A stretch of DNA of 64,000 nt, taken from NCBI RefSeq assembly GCF_030812295.1, contig NZ_JAUSSK010000005.1:1-64000 (forward strand). The letters run 5' to 3'. Under the pieces are notes generated by a model, which was not told where the DNA came from, did not search any database, and worked only from the letters and a program-made list of their open reading frames with translations. Source of the stretch: Luteibacter jiangsuensis (GTDB lineage Bacteria > Pseudomonadota > Gammaproteobacteria > Xanthomonadales > Rhodanobacteraceae). The position numbers and the translations under genes are program-made. Positions 1 through 9,695 of the stretch are shown piece after piece (position 1 is the stretch's first letter; each line of letters begins with the position of its first letter).

Positions 1-145
1 GCGCCAAACCCCCCCCCCCCGCGCTGTCGGCGAGGGTCACGCCGCCGCCGGGGGGGGGGGGGGGCGGCGGTCGGGGCGCCGGCGGGGGGCGCGGGGCGCC
101 CCGCCCCCCCCCCCCCCCCCACACCGCCCGCCAGCAAGACACGCC
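1..145. other. Homopolymer-rich window edge, no gene
   Basis: This stretch holds long runs of C and G (for example around 9-20, 50-64 and 103-120) mixed with short GC-only words. It shows no recognisable gene. The composition differs sharply from everything downstream and resembles the low-quality end of an assembled contig more than natural intergenic DNA. The first gene starts at 146 with only a weak ribosome binding site, so its upstream region may be corrupted. Confidence 0.6.
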
Positions 146-2215
146 ATGAGCAACGGCTATTCGCTCCGTGCCAGCGTCATCGACACGCTGATCCGCACGA
201 AACGGCCCGACGTTCCCCTGCGGGTCGCCCTGCGCAATACCGCCGCAGTGGTGTTGCCGCTGGCCCTCGGCATGTGGCTGGGCTATCCACAGGTCGGTAT
301 CGGTATCGCAGCCGGCGCCCTCGACACGATGTTCTCGGATCAGCCCGGTCCGTACCAGCAACGCCTGAGCCGCCTTTTCCTCGCTGCACTGGCGGCCGGT
401 GCCGCCTCCCTCGTCGGCTTCCTCATCGGCGACTGGATCCTGCCGATGTGCGTCGCCTGCGCGGTGTGCGGATTCTTCGGCGGCATGCTCGTCGTGTTCG
501 GCCCGGATATCGCCCGCGTGGGCATGACCAGCATGCTGCTGCTCGTCATCACCGCGGCCACGCCGAAGGATCTCGCCGGATCGATGGCGGGCGGCGGCCT
601 CATCTTTTCCGGCGGCATGCTGCTGGCCGTGTTTTCTATCGCGGCGTGGCCGTTGCAACGCTACCGTCCTGAACGCCTCGCCCTGGCCACCGTCTACCGC
701 GGTCTCGCCGACCTCGCCCGCAAACCGCAGAAGGACGGCGAGGCACCGGGCCTCACCGATGCCATGAACGCCCTGCAGAGCACCCTGCTCGGCCGTCACC
801 ATGCGCGCGGCCGTGCGATGGAAGCCTTCCGCGTGCTACTGGAACTGGCCGAGCGCATCCGCCTGGAATTGATCGCCATGGCGGAACTGGAAACGCGCCG
901 TGACGGCATGGGGGAAATGTTCCGCAACGACGCGGCACGGGTGCTGCTCGCGACCGCCGACGCACTGGACGCCGCCGAACCCCCGCAACGTGCGGAACGC
1001 GCGCTGGCCACCCTGCAGGCGAGTGAACGGGCCTTGCTCGCCGGCTCCACCGGCATGGGCCTCGGTGTCCATATCCAGGCACTTTCGGGCCAGCTCGCCG
1101 CCGTGGTCCGCAACACGAACTGGGCCGGATCGCGTGGTGAGGAGCGCGCGCAGCGCGCCGAAACGGCGCTGCCGGAAACCTTGCGCAGCGCCTCCGCGCT
1201 GTCCACCCTGCGTGCCAACCTGACCCGCGGCTCGGTGGCCTTCCGCCACGCGGTGCGCTGCGCCGTCGTGCTCACCCTGGCCTTCGCCGTATCACGCTAT
1301 TACGCCTTGCCGCACGGCTACTGGTTGCCGATGACGGCTGCCATCGTGCTCCGTCCGGACTTCGCGGCCACCTTCAATTTCGGGCTGCTGCGTGTGGTGG
1401 GCACGGTACTCGGCCTCATGCTGACCACGTTCGTGCTCCGCCTCACCCCCGACGTGGCCTGGGCGCACATCGCGGTGATGGGCGTGCTTTGCGTGGCTTT
1501 CCGTTACCTCGCCGGCGCCCACTACGGCATCGCCGTCGCGGCGCTCACGGGCACGGTGGTCGTCCTGCTCTCCTTCGAGGGAGTGGACCCGTTCTCGGCG
1601 ATGTCCGACCGCGTGCTCAACACGGCGTTGGGCAGCGGCCTGGCCCTGATCGCTTATGTACTCTGGCCTTCGTGGGAGCGGCATCGCGCGCGAAGCGCCC
1701 TTTCGGAGATGCTCTGCGCCTACGCCGATTACCTCGATGCCCTGGTGGCGCCCGCCGACCGCGGCACCCGCCACGAAGTGCGCATGGGCACGCGCACCGC
1801 ACGCACCAACGCCCAGGCATCGCTGGACCGCATGCGCGCCGAACCCGGCACACCCGCGGTACTGCTGGAACTGGCGGAAACGCTCTATGCCAACGGGAAC
1901 CGCCTCGCCCGCACGGCAATGAGCCTGGAGGCCTTGATCGACGCCGACGAGGTCCCGGATGCATGGGTGCACGTCGGCCCGTTCATCCATGAAGCTTCCG
2001 TGGCCCTGCGGGCGCAGTCAGGGGCACTGACCCGGGTGGAAGCCATCGCCATGCCCCCTGGCCTGCGCGAGCACCAGCGCGCGCTGGTGGAAGCGCTGTC
2101 GCGGGTGAAGGAACGCGAACTGGCCGACGCCGTGGCACGCCTGACGGATCGCCTGGCGGACAATGTCGACACGATCGCGCATGTGGTCAACCGGCGAAGC
2201 ACGGCCCCGGTCTGA
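146..2215 (+). CDS. FUSC family inner-membrane protein (YccS-like)
   Basis: A 689-residue membrane protein with the two-block layout of the FUSC/YccS family. A first hydrophobic block (about residues 30-165, roughly six helices) is followed by a soluble helical segment (170-345), a second hydrophobic block (about 365-510) and a soluble C-terminal tail. The second block opens with the family-like run PHGYWLPMTAAIVLRPDF. Family members are linked to export of aromatic acids and other small toxic compounds, but the substrate cannot be read from sequence. It stands alone, followed directly by a REP half-site at its stop codon. The start follows a poor ribosome binding site and lies close to a suspect window edge, so the first residues are less certain than the rest. 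Confidence 0.8.
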   Translation: MSNGYSLRASVIDTLIRTKRPDVPLRVALRNTAAVVLPLALGMWLGYPQVGIGIAAGALDTMFSDQPGPYQQRLSRLFLAALAAGAASLVGFLIGDWILPMCVACAVCGFFGGMLVVFGPDIARVGMTSMLLLVITAATPKDLAGSMAGGGLIFSGGMLLAVFSIAAWPLQRYRPERLALATVYRGLADLARKPQKDGEAPGLTDAMNALQSTLLGRHHARGRAMEAFRVLLELAERIRLELIAMAELETRRDGMGEMFRNDAARVLLATADALDAAEPPQRAERALATLQASERALLAGSTGMGLGVHIQALSGQLAAVVRNTNWAGSRGEERAQRAETALPETLRSASALSTLRANLTRGSVAFRHAVRCAVVLTLAFAVSRYYALPHGYWLPMTAAIVLRPDFAATFNFGLLRVVGTVLGLMLTTFVLRLTPDVAWAHIAVMGVLCVAFRYLAGAHYGIAVAALTGTVVVLLSFEGVDPFSAMSDRVLNTALGSGLALIAYVLWPSWERHRARSALSEMLCAYADYLDALVAPADRGTRHEVRMGTRTARTNAQASLDRMRAEPGTPAVLLELAETLYANGNRLARTAMSLEALIDADEVPDAWVHVGPFIHEASVALRAQSGALTRVEAIAMPPGLREHQRALVEALSRVKERELADAVARLTDRLADNVDTIAHVVNRRSTAPV

Positions 2216-2237
2216 TCGCCGCTGAAGCGGCTCCCAC
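2215..2237. repeat. REP-like half element
   Basis: An isolated half-site, ATCGCCGCTGAAGCGGC plus the inverted head GGCTCCCAC, begins on the last base of the upstream stop codon. It can fold into a hairpin through GCCGCT/AGCGGC. The same word forms one arm of the paired elements at 40181-40260 and 43253-43329. Confidence 0.7.
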
Positions 2238-2312
2238 AAGGCCGTCGCCCGCCGAAGTCACTTGCTGCACCGCGAGAGGCCCTGTAACGCCCCCGGCGCT
2301 ACACTCGGCCGC

Positions 2313-3338
2313 ATGCTCAAGATCGATACCCACGCACACATCCTGCCCCGCGACTGGCCCGATCTGGCCACCCGCCACGGGGACGATCGCTTTCCCGTGA
2401 TGACCCATTCCGGTGGTCACCACCGGATCTACAAGGACGGCAAGTTTTTCCGTGAAGTGTGGGATTCGGCGTTCGATCCGGAGCACCGCATCGCCGACTA
2501 CGCACGCTTCGGCGTCGGCGTGCAGGTCGTTTCCACCGTGCCGGTGATGTTCTGCTACTGGGCCAAGGGCCACCAGGCACTCGAGTTACACACCCACCTC
2601 AACGACGCCATGGCCGCCGTGTGCGAAGCACACCCGCGCCACTACGCCGGCATCGGCACGGTGCCCTTGCAGTCCCCCGCCCTGGCCATCCGCGAACTGG
2701 AGCGCTGCATCGACGAACTTGGCTTACAGGGCGTGCAGATCGGTTCACATTGCAACGAGTGGAACCTCGACGCGCCGGAGCTGCTCCCCTTCTTCGAAGC
2801 GGCGGCCGACCTGGGCGCGGCGATCCTGGTCCATCCCTGGGACATGATGGGGGCCGATTCGATGCCCAAGTACTGGCTGCCATGGCTCGTCGGCATGCCG
2901 GCGGAACAATCGCGCGCGGCCTGTGCACTGATCTTCGGCGGCGTGCTGGAGCGCTTGCCCGAACTGAAGATCATGCTGGCCCACGGCGGCGGCAGTTTTC
3001 CGTATTCCATCGGCCGCATCGAGCACGGTTTCCGCATGCGGCCGGACCTCGTCGCCACCGACAACGCACGCAACCCGCGCGAGTACATGTCGCGCCTCTA
3101 CTTCGACTCCTGCGTGCACGACGACGCCGCGCTGCGCTACCTGCTGCAGACCGCCGGCACGGACCGGGTGATGCTCGGCACGGACTATCCCTTCCCGCTG
3201 GGCGAGCAGGAGCCCGGCAGCGGGATCGAAGCCCTGCGCCTCGACGATGCCGCGCGCGCGCGCCTGTTCCACGGCACCGCCCTGGAATGGCTCGGCGTGC
3301 CCAAGACGCGTTTCCAGGCGGTAGCCGCCGTGGCGTGA
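2313..3338 (+). CDS. nbaD: 2-amino-3-carboxymuconate-6-semialdehyde decarboxylase (ACMSD)
   Basis: A 341-residue amidohydrolase-superfamily decarboxylase that converts ACMS, the ring-opened product of 3-hydroxyanthranilate, to 2-aminomuconate semialdehyde. This steers the kynurenine route away from quinolinate. The sequence tracks ACMSD over its whole length: the N-terminal metal motif THAH (His7, His9), VHPWDM with a zinc-ligand His near residue 173, LAHGGG near 223, and GTDYPFPLG with the metal Asp near 290. KYWLPWLVGMPAE is a further hallmark. I chose the ATG at 2313 because known ACMSDs begin with this M-K-I-D-x-H-x-H segment; the upstream in-frame extension has no similarity. Kynureninase lies 0.6 kb downstream, while aminomuconate semialdehyde dehydrogenase and aminomuconate deaminase are 44 kb away at 47-49 kb. 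Confidence 0.95.
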   Translation: MLKIDTHAHILPRDWPDLATRHGDDRFPVMTHSGGHHRIYKDGKFFREVWDSAFDPEHRIADYARFGVGVQVVSTVPVMFCYWAKGHQALELHTHLNDAMAAVCEAHPRHYAGIGTVPLQSPALAIRELERCIDELGLQGVQIGSHCNEWNLDAPELLPFFEAAADLGAAILVHPWDMMGADSMPKYWLPWLVGMPAEQSRAACALIFGGVLERLPELKIMLAHGGGSFPYSIGRIEHGFRMRPDLVATDNARNPREYMSRLYFDSCVHDDAALRYLLQTAGTDRVMLGTDYPFPLGEQEPGSGIEALRLDDAARARLFHGTALEWLGVPKTRFQAVAAVA

Positions 3339-3433
3339 CCTGGAGCACAGCGCCTGGACCATAAGCCCACGGCCGCTGTGCAAGAATGCCGCTGGTAACG
3401 CGGCAGCGCCGCCATCTCCAGGGACCCTTCATC

Positions 3434-3931
3434 GTGAACCGCCCTTTGCGTGCCCTCCTGATCGCCGCCGTGCTGGCGAGCCCCGCCCTCGGCGCGACCG
3501 ACGTTTCCATGGCCGGCGGCGACATCCGCTTCCCCGTGCCCGATGGCTGGGTCCCGATCATGCAGTCCGAAGGCGAGAAGGAAACCCAGGTATTCCAGGT
3601 GCCCGGCTCGAGCGCCGCCGACGCGACCCTCGCCCGCGTCTCGATCGCCGTGCAGAAGGTGCCCAACCTCAACGGTTTCCAGCAGTTCTCCGGCAACCTG
3701 CGCAGCCATGCCACGGCGCTACCGGAGTACGCACCGGGCAAGGCGAACTCGCCGACCGAGAACGTCTACACGGCGAAGGAAGGGGCGGTGAAGCTCGACT
3801 ACTTCGAGCGCTACTTCTATAGCAAGGGCTACGCGATCCAGTTGCGCTGCATCCGTCCTGCCGGCGATGCGAAATTCAGCGCGGCGTTCGACAAGGGTTG
3901 CGCCGATGTGGCCGCCCGCATGCCTTCCTGA
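3434..3931 (+). CDS. Secreted protein of unknown function
   Basis: I do not recognise this 165-residue protein. A GTG start at 3434, preceded by an AGGGA-type ribosome binding site, gives a clear signal peptide (hydrophobic run ALLIAAVLASPALGA, cleavage after ALGA), so the mature protein should be periplasmic or exported. The in-frame ATG at 3386 would bury the signal peptide and is rejected. The mature part is about 145 residues with no obvious catalytic motif; two Cys near the C terminus (in the stretches QLRCIRP and DKGCADV) could form a disulphide. It sits between ACMSD and kynureninase, 16 nt ahead of kynU, so it is probably co-transcribed with the tryptophan-catabolic genes. A direct role there is only inferred from position. 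Confidence 0.75.
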   Translation: MNRPLRALLIAAVLASPALGATDVSMAGGDIRFPVPDGWVPIMQSEGEKETQVFQVPGSSAADATLARVSIAVQKVPNLNGFQQFSGNLRSHATALPEYAPGKANSPTENVYTAKEGAVKLDYFERYFYSKGYAIQLRCIRPAGDAKFSAAFDKGCADVAARMPS

Positions 3932-3947
3932 CTCCAGGATTTTCTCC

Positions 3948-5225
3948 ATGATTGCTTTCGAAGCGACGCGCGCGTGGGCCGAAGCCCAGGACGCCGCCGA
4001 CCCGCTGCGCGACTTCCGCGCGGACTTCCACATTCCGCAGCACGAGGGACGCGACACCCTGTATTTCTGTGGCAATTCGCTCGGCCTGCAACCGAAGGGC
4101 GTGCGCGCCGCGATCGAGGCGGAACTCGCGGACTGGTCCGGGCTTGCGGTGGAAGCCCATTTCCGCGGACGCTCGCCGTGGATGCACTACCACGAGTACG
4201 TGCGTGACGCGATGGCCGACGTGGTCGGTGCGCAACCGCATGAAGTGGTCGCGATGAACTCCCTGGGCGTGAACCTGCACCTCATGCTGGTCAGCTTCTA
4301 CCGTCCCACGGCCGCGCGCCCGGCGATCCTGATGGAAGCCGGCGCCTTCCCTACCGATCGTTACGCCCTGGAGTCGCAGGTGCGCTTTCACGGCTTCGAT
4401 CCGTCCACCGACCTGATCGAACTCGAGGCCGACGGCACCGGCGGCACGCTGTCGATGGCGGCGATCGAACGCGCCATCGCCGAACACGGTCATCGGATCG
4501 CCTTGATCGTGTTGCCTGGCGTGCAGTACCGCACCGGGCAGGTCTTCGACCTCGCGCGCATCGTGCGTCTCGGCCATGCACGCGGCTGCGTCGTCGGTTT
4601 CGACCTCGCCCACGCCGTCGGCAACCTGCCACTGGCACTGCACGACAGCGGTGCGGACTTCGCCGTGTGGTGCACGTACAAATATCTCAACGCGGGACCT
4701 GGCGCGGTCGCCGGCTGTTTCGTCCACGATCGGCATGCCCATGCGGACGTGCCGCGCTTCGCGGGCTGGTGGGGCCACGACAAGCACACGCGCTTCAAGA
4801 TGGGCCCGCACTTCGTTCCCACACCGGGCGCGGACGGTTGGCAGATCTCCAACCCGCCCATCCTGGCGCTCGCGCCGTTGCGTGCCTCGCTGGACGTATT
4901 CCGTCGCGCGGGCATGCCGCGTCTCGTCGAAAAAAGCCGCCGGCTCACCACCTACCTCGACTGGCTGATTCGTTCGCGCCTCGATGACACGCTGGACATC
5001 GTCACTCCCAACGACCCGGCGCAGCGCGGCGCGCAATTGTCGGTGCGCGTGCGCGCCGGGCGCGACGCGGGACGCGCGTTGTTCGAATACCTGGAAGGAC
5101 GTGGCGTCATCGGCGACTGGCGCGAACCGGACGTGATACGCCTCTCGCCCACGCCGCTCTACAACCGCTACTCGGATTGCCTGGGTGCCGTCGAAGTCAT
5201 CGAAGCATGGCGCTCGCAGGCATGA
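3948..5225 (+). CDS. kynU: Kynureninase
   Basis: A 425-residue PLP-dependent fold-type I enzyme that cleaves kynurenine to anthranilate or 3-hydroxykynurenine to 3-hydroxyanthranilate plus alanine. Visible family features are the N-terminal LYFCGNSLGLQP segment, the PLP-binding GFDLAHAVGN and the Schiff-base lysine Lys245 in CTYKYLNAGPG. Length matches the family. The ATG at 3948 is preferred because the upstream in-frame extension overlaps the previous gene and is not kynureninase-like. The stop codon overlaps the ATG of the next gene (ATGA), indicating translational coupling. With the preceding ACMSD it belongs to 3-hydroxyanthranilate catabolism; kynurenine 3-monooxygenase and 3-hydroxyanthranilate dioxygenase are not in the window. 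Confidence 0.95.
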   Translation: MIAFEATRAWAEAQDAADPLRDFRADFHIPQHEGRDTLYFCGNSLGLQPKGVRAAIEAELADWSGLAVEAHFRGRSPWMHYHEYVRDAMADVVGAQPHEVVAMNSLGVNLHLMLVSFYRPTAARPAILMEAGAFPTDRYALESQVRFHGFDPSTDLIELEADGTGGTLSMAAIERAIAEHGHRIALIVLPGVQYRTGQVFDLARIVRLGHARGCVVGFDLAHAVGNLPLALHDSGADFAVWCTYKYLNAGPGAVAGCFVHDRHAHADVPRFAGWWGHDKHTRFKMGPHFVPTPGADGWQISNPPILALAPLRASLDVFRRAGMPRLVEKSRRLTTYLDWLIRSRLDDTLDIVTPNDPAQRGAQLSVRVRAGRDAGRALFEYLEGRGVIGDWREPDVIRLSPTPLYNRYSDCLGAVEVIEAWRSQA

Positions 5226-5923
5226 GTGAAAGCGATATCTACCCCTCGCCCTACAGCGAACGCGGCGCCGGATTCGCGGTGCAGGGCGTCACGCACTGGC
5301 TTCGCGTCGTGCCGGGCCGGGTCCTGCTTGGGCTGAAGGCCGGCGGTCTCCCCGTGGCGCTGCCGGAACGCCCCGACGGTCTCAGCCATCCCGGCATCAA
5401 GGCGAAGGCCAACGGCTACGAGACCGCCATCGACGACGTCAGCAGTCGATGGCTGCGCGAACATCCGGAAACCTGCGATCGCTATGTCGCCGCGCTTCGC
5501 GAGGTCTTGAAGCAGCCGCGCGTACGGCTGGACGGCTATGCCACGCATGCCATCTTCATGGGAACGGTGGAGCTGTTCGCGGGCCCGCGGCTCGACCGCG
5601 TCAACCTGGAACTGGACGAAGAGGACGGCTCATTCCCACGCGCCATGGAACTCCTGCGCGACGCTCCGCGCGATGCGCGCACCGCCTTCGCCATGCCGTT
5701 GGAACCCGGCATGGGCAGCTTCGAGGATCCCTTGTTCCTCGCGGGGGAACAGGCATGGATCGATGGCGAGCGCGTGCTGATCGAATACACGCCCGATGAA
5801 GGCGGGCGCGCGGAGACGGTCGCGCTGGACCGGGATGCGCTGGCGGATGCCATCGAGCGCGCGTGGTACGCGATGATGGATGTGTCCGAACGCATTCGCG
5901 CGGAGCTTGGGCGACCGGGTTAG
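5222..5923 (+). CDS. Hypothetical protein, coupled to kynU
   Basis: A 233-residue soluble protein that I do not recognise. The ATG overlaps the kynU stop codon by four bases, so translation is probably coupled and the start is well supported. There is no signal peptide or transmembrane segment; the protein is acidic, with mixed helix/strand character. It reads like a stand-alone domain of unknown function rather than an enzyme with a visible active site. Being last in the ACMSD-kynU run suggests co-expression with tryptophan catabolism, but nothing in the protein itself supports a role. It converges with proA, with only 18 nt between the two stop codons. Confidence 0.75.
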   Translation: MSESDIYPSPYSERGAGFAVQGVTHWLRVVPGRVLLGLKAGGLPVALPERPDGLSHPGIKAKANGYETAIDDVSSRWLREHPETCDRYVAALREVLKQPRVRLDGYATHAIFMGTVELFAGPRLDRVNLELDEEDGSFPRAMELLRDAPRDARTAFAMPLEPGMGSFEDPLFLAGEQAWIDGERVLIEYTPDEGGRAETVALDRDALADAIERAWYAMMDVSERIRAELGRPG

Positions 5924-5941
5924 CGCCCTACTGGCGGAAGC

Positions 5942-7213
5942 CTACGCAGGATGCCTCACCTGCCCTTCTCCCCGCACCACGAATCGCTCGACGGTGAGCG
6001 ATTCGGCACCCATCGGGCCATAGGCATGCAGACGGGTGGTGGAGATACCGATCTCCGTACCGAGGCCGAGTTCGCCGCCGTCGCTGAAGCGCGACGACGC
6101 GTTGACCATGACGACCGCCGAGCGAAGCGAATGCACGAAGCGTTCAGCGGTGGCCTCGTCGCGTGTCGCGATCACTTCGGTGTGATCGGAACCGTAGCGA
6201 CGTATATGCGCGATCGCCTGCTCCACGTCATCGACGACACGGACCGCGATAATCAGGTCGAGGAATTCGGCGGCGTAGTCGTCTTCACTCGCGGTGGCGA
6301 CATCGGCCACCACGGCGCGGACACCGTCGTCGCCGCGTACTTCGACTCCCCGCTCACGCAGGCGCGCGATAGCGCGCGGCAGGAACGAGGCGGCGACATC
6401 GCGGTGAACCAGCATCGTTTCCAGCGCGTTGCATACGCCGGGCCGCGTCGTCTTGCCATCCATGAGCAGGCGCAACGCAAGGTCCTGGTCTGCATCCACG
6501 TCGACGTAAAGATGGCAGACCCCCTTGTAGTGCTTGATGACGGGCACGCGGGCATGCTCGGCAACGAAGCGGATCAGCCCCTCGCCGCCACGCGGAATGG
6601 CCAGGTCGACGATATCGGTGAGCTGGAGGAGTTCCACCATCGTTTCGCGGCGTGGATCATCCAGGAGTGTCAATGCGGACTCGGGCACGCCCTCCTCGCG
6701 CAACGCGCGGCACAAGGCGGTGGCGATCGCCACGTTCGAATGCATGGCATCCGATCCGCCACGCAGGATCACTGCGTTGCCCGCCATGAGGCACAGGGCG
6801 GCGGCATCCGCGGTGACGTTGGGACGGGCTTCGTAGATCATGGCGATCACGCCCAGCGGGATGCGTTCGCGCTCGACGACGATGCCGTTGGGCCGTGTTT
6901 CGCGACGGGTGATCACGCCAACGGGGTCGGGCAACGTGGCCACCTCGCGGATGGCGCCGACGATGGCGTCGACACGGCCTTCGTCCAGGCGCAGGCGATC
7001 GAGCATCGCGCCGCTCGTCGCGTTCGCCACCGCCGCGTCCATGTCGCGTCGATTCGCGGCGATGACGAGGGCCGCATCGGCAGCCAATGCATCGGCCATC
7101 CGGTGAAGCAGGCGCCGCTTCGCCGCCGTATCCAGGCCAGCCACCACGGCGGCGGCGTCCCGGCAGCCGATGGCACGTTCACGCAGGGAGGATGGCATGA
7201 CGACCTCGCTCAT
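5942..7213 (-). CDS. proA: Gamma-glutamyl phosphate reductase
   Basis: A 423-residue NADPH-dependent reductase that converts glutamyl-5-phosphate to glutamate-5-semialdehyde, the second step of proline synthesis. The aldehyde-dehydrogenase-like fold is evident: the stretch [16 protein letters not shown] near residue 130 and the catalytic-Cys region [15 protein letters not shown] near residue 258. It is the last gene of the arg/pro operon. Its ATG overlaps the proB stop by four bases, which fixes the start and implies coupled synthesis of kinase and reductase, enzymes that handle a labile shared intermediate. Confidence 0.96.
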   Translation of the reverse strand: MSEVVMPSSLRERAIGCRDAAAVVAGLDTAAKRRLLHRMADALAADAALVIAANRRDMDAAVANATSGAMLDRLRLDEGRVDAIVGAIREVATLPDPVGVITRRETRPNGIVVERERIPLGVIAMIYEARPNVTADAAALCLMAGNAVILRGGSDAMHSNVAIATALCRALREEGVPESALTLLDDPRRETMVELLQLTDIVDLAIPRGGEGLIRFVAEHARVPVIKHYKGVCHLYVDVDADQDLALRLLMDGKTTRPGVCNALETMLVHRDVAASFLPRAIARLRERGVEVRGDDGVRAVVADVATASEDDYAAEFLDLIIAVRVVDDVEQAIAHIRRYGSDHTEVIATRDEATAERFVHSLRSAVVMVNASSRFSDGGELGLGTEIGISTTRLHAYGPMGAESLTVERFVVRGEGQVRHPA

Positions 7214-8337
7214 TCGGGGAAAACAACGAGATCATCGCGGTGCACGACGCTCTCGCCGTAACTGTAGCCGAGCACGCCGTCGATCTCCCGCGTATGGCGC
7301 CGGGCGATGCGTCGGACATCGCCGGCGGCATATTGCGAGATACCTCGCGCGAACACGGTGTGGCCATCACCGATCTCGACGACATCGCCTCGTGCGAACT
7401 CGCCTTCGGCACCCACGACACCGCCCGGCAACAACGACGCACCACGCGAGCGAAGTGCGTCCGCGGCACCGCCATCCACGACGATGCGGCCTCCGGCGGG
7501 GGTATGCCGCAGCCAGTACTTGCGCGCGGCAAGGCGGCTTCGCGGCGCGCGCAGACGGGTCCCCGTGAGCACGCCCGACGCCAGGCGGCCCACGCAGGCG
7601 ACATCGCGGCCATCGAACACGACGGTCTCGATACCGGCCGCCGCGGCCTTGATCGCTGCCTCCAGCTTCGTCCGCATGCCTCCGGTACCCGCGGCACTGC
7701 CCGCGCCACCCGCACTGGCCAAGTGGCCGGGCGTGACCTCGGCGACATCGTCGACAGGCCGTGCGTCCGGATCGGTGCGGGGATTGGCCGTGTATAGGCC
7801 GCCGATGTCGGAGGCGACCAGCAAGAGGTCGGCGTCGACGAGGGCGGCAACGATGGCGGCGAGGTTGTCGTTGTCGCCGAGCTTGAGTTCGTCGACGGCG
7901 ACGGTGTCGTTCTCGTTGATGACCGGGATCGTGCCAAGGGCGAGGAGTTCCCGCAACGTCGAGCGGGCGTTGAGATAACGACGGCGATTGCGCAGGTCGT
8001 CGTGGGTGAGCAGGACCTGGGCGACGGGGGCGGTGAAGAAACCCTGCCAGAGGGCGATCAGCCGCGTCTGGCCCAGCGCGGCCAACGCCTGCCTTCCGGC
8101 AAGCCCCGCGCCGCGCTCGGGCGTGGCGAGGCCGCGTCCCGCCGCCACCGCGCCGGAGGAGACGATGACGACTTCGCGGCCGGCCTCGCGACTGCGGGCG
8201 ACGAAGGCCGCCAGTGCCTCGGCATACGTACCGGTGAGCGCGCCACCCGGCGCGGTCAGCAGGCTGCTGCCGACCTTGAGGACGGCACGGCGCCAGGGAG
8301 GCAGCGCTTGTTCGGTGAAGCCGGTCGACCTGGTCAT
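7210..8337 (-). CDS. proB: Glutamate 5-kinase
   Basis: A 375-residue amino-acid kinase with a C-terminal PUA domain (about residues 275-350), the layout of ProB that catalyses the committed, proline-inhibited step of proline synthesis. The kinase core shows [13 protein letters not shown] at the N terminus, [10 protein letters not shown] and [18 protein letters not shown]. The ATG at 8337 is preferred over a GTG nine bases upstream because an AAGGG ribosome binding site is properly spaced from it. It follows argH after 45 nt and overlaps proA by four bases. Placement of proBA at the end of the arginine operon is the xanthomonad arrangement, so proline and arginine synthesis from glutamate share a transcript here. 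Confidence 0.95.
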   Translation of the reverse strand: MTRSTGFTEQALPPWRRAVLKVGSSLLTAPGGALTGTYAEALAAFVARSREAGREVVIVSSGAVAAGRGLATPERGAGLAGRQALAALGQTRLIALWQGFFTAPVAQVLLTHDDLRNRRRYLNARSTLRELLALGTIPVINENDTVAVDELKLGDNDNLAAIVAALVDADLLLVASDIGGLYTANPRTDPDARPVDDVAEVTPGHLASAGGAGSAAGTGGMRTKLEAAIKAAAAGIETVVFDGRDVACVGRLASGVLTGTRLRAPRSRLAARKYWLRHTPAGGRIVVDGGAADALRSRGASLLPGGVVGAEGEFARGDVVEIGDGHTVFARGISQYAAGDVRRIARRHTREIDGVLGYSYGESVVHRDDLVVFPE

Positions 8338-8382
8338 GATTCGCACCCTTGTTATCGCCGACAGGGTCGGCGATGGCCGCGC

Positions 8383-9678
8383 TCAGCCCGCCAAGGCGGC
8401 CAACCGCGCCCGCAACATATCCAGCATCAAAGCGTTACCCGCTCCCGGCGAGGTCCTCGCCGCGAGACTCGATTCAGGCGTGCGCCCTTCCCCCGCCGAA
8501 GCCGCGGTTTCCGCCGCGGCCCGGTACGCGTCGCGGAAGGGCACGCCGGCCGCCGCCTGCTCGATCGCCACGTCGGTGGCATACATCGCCGGCTCGATGG
8601 CCGCACGCATCCTGTCCGCCTTCCATTCGAAGCGGGCGAGCATGTCCGGCAGCAGCTCGAGTGCGCCCAGCCCCATGGAGAAACCATGGAACAGCGAACC
8701 CTTCGAAAGCTGCAGGTCGCGCTGGTAGCCGGAAGGCAACGACAACAGCTGCTCGATCTCGGTGCGCGCCGCGGCCACGCTGGCGTAGCTGGCACGCAGC
8801 AACTCCACGACGTCCGGGTTGCGCTTGTTCGGCATGATCGAGGAGCCGGTGGTGTACTCAGCCGGCAGCTTCACGAAATCGAACTCCGCCGTGGTGAAGA
8901 GCGAGAGATCCCACGCGAGGCGACGCGTATCGAGCAGCGCGGTACCGACGGCGTCGAGCGCGGCCATCTCGAATTTGCCGCGCGACAGCTGCGCATAGAT
9001 CGGCGAGACCTGCATCCGTCCGAAGCCGAGGGCCGCGGTCGTATGCGCGCGGTCGAGAGCGATGTTCACCCCGTACCCCGCCGCCGTGCCGAGTGGATTG
9101 GCATCGATCAGTTCCAGCGCCTGGCGGGCCCGCAACGTATTGTCGATGAAGGCCTCCGCGAACGCGGCGAACCACATCCCGGTCGACGACACCACGGCGC
9201 GCTGGATGTGCGTATAGCCCGGCATCGGCAGCGACTCGCCCGCGGCACGTTCGAGGCAGACCCCGGCGACGCGGCGGCAGAGTGCCTCCAGCGTTGCCAG
9301 CTTCTCCTTGAGCCACAGGCGGGTGGCGACCAGGATCTGGTCGTTACGGCTTCGCCCGGTATGAACGCGCCGCCCCGCGTCGCCGAGGCGTTCGGTCAGG
9401 CGTGCCTCGATCGCCGAGTGGCCATCCTCGAAACGCTCATCGAGGACGAAGGTGCCCGCCGAGAAGTCGGCCGCGAGGATGTCGAGCTCGCGCAGCAACG
9501 CATCGCGCTCCTGCGTGGAGACCACCCCGATATTGGCGAGACCCTCCACGTGCGCCTTGCTCGCCGTGATGTCGTGCAGGAAGAACTCACGGTCGAGCAC
9601 GACGTCGTTACCGGCGAGGAAGCGCATGATGCGCGCGTCCACCTGGGTGTCGGATTTCTGCCAGAGCGGCTGGGTCAT
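8383..9678 (-). CDS. argH: Argininosuccinate lyase
   Basis: A 431-residue fumarase/aspartase-superfamily lyase that splits argininosuccinate to arginine and fumarate, the last step of arginine synthesis. The superfamily signature [12 protein letters not shown] carries the catalytic serine loop near residue 275, and HTGRSRNDQ and PGYTHIQRA lie in the N-terminal half. At 431 residues it is slightly shorter than typical ArgH (about 455-465), as in Xanthomonas. It lies 17 nt after argC and 45 nt before proB in the same operon. Confidence 0.95.
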   Translation of the reverse strand: MTQPLWQKSDTQVDARIMRFLAGNDVVLDREFFLHDITASKAHVEGLANIGVVSTQERDALLRELDILAADFSAGTFVLDERFEDGHSAIEARLTERLGDAGRRVHTGRSRNDQILVATRLWLKEKLATLEALCRRVAGVCLERAAGESLPMPGYTHIQRAVVSSTGMWFAAFAEAFIDNTLRARQALELIDANPLGTAAGYGVNIALDRAHTTAALGFGRMQVSPIYAQLSRGKFEMAALDAVGTALLDTRRLAWDLSLFTTAEFDFVKLPAEYTTGSSIMPNKRNPDVVELLRASYASVAAARTEIEQLLSLPSGYQRDLQLSKGSLFHGFSMGLGALELLPDMLARFEWKADRMRAAIEPAMYATDVAIEQAAAGVPFRDAYRAAAETAASAGEGRTPESSLAARTSPGAGNALMLDMLRARLAALAG

Positions 9679-9695
9679 GATGATTTTCCTTTGGC

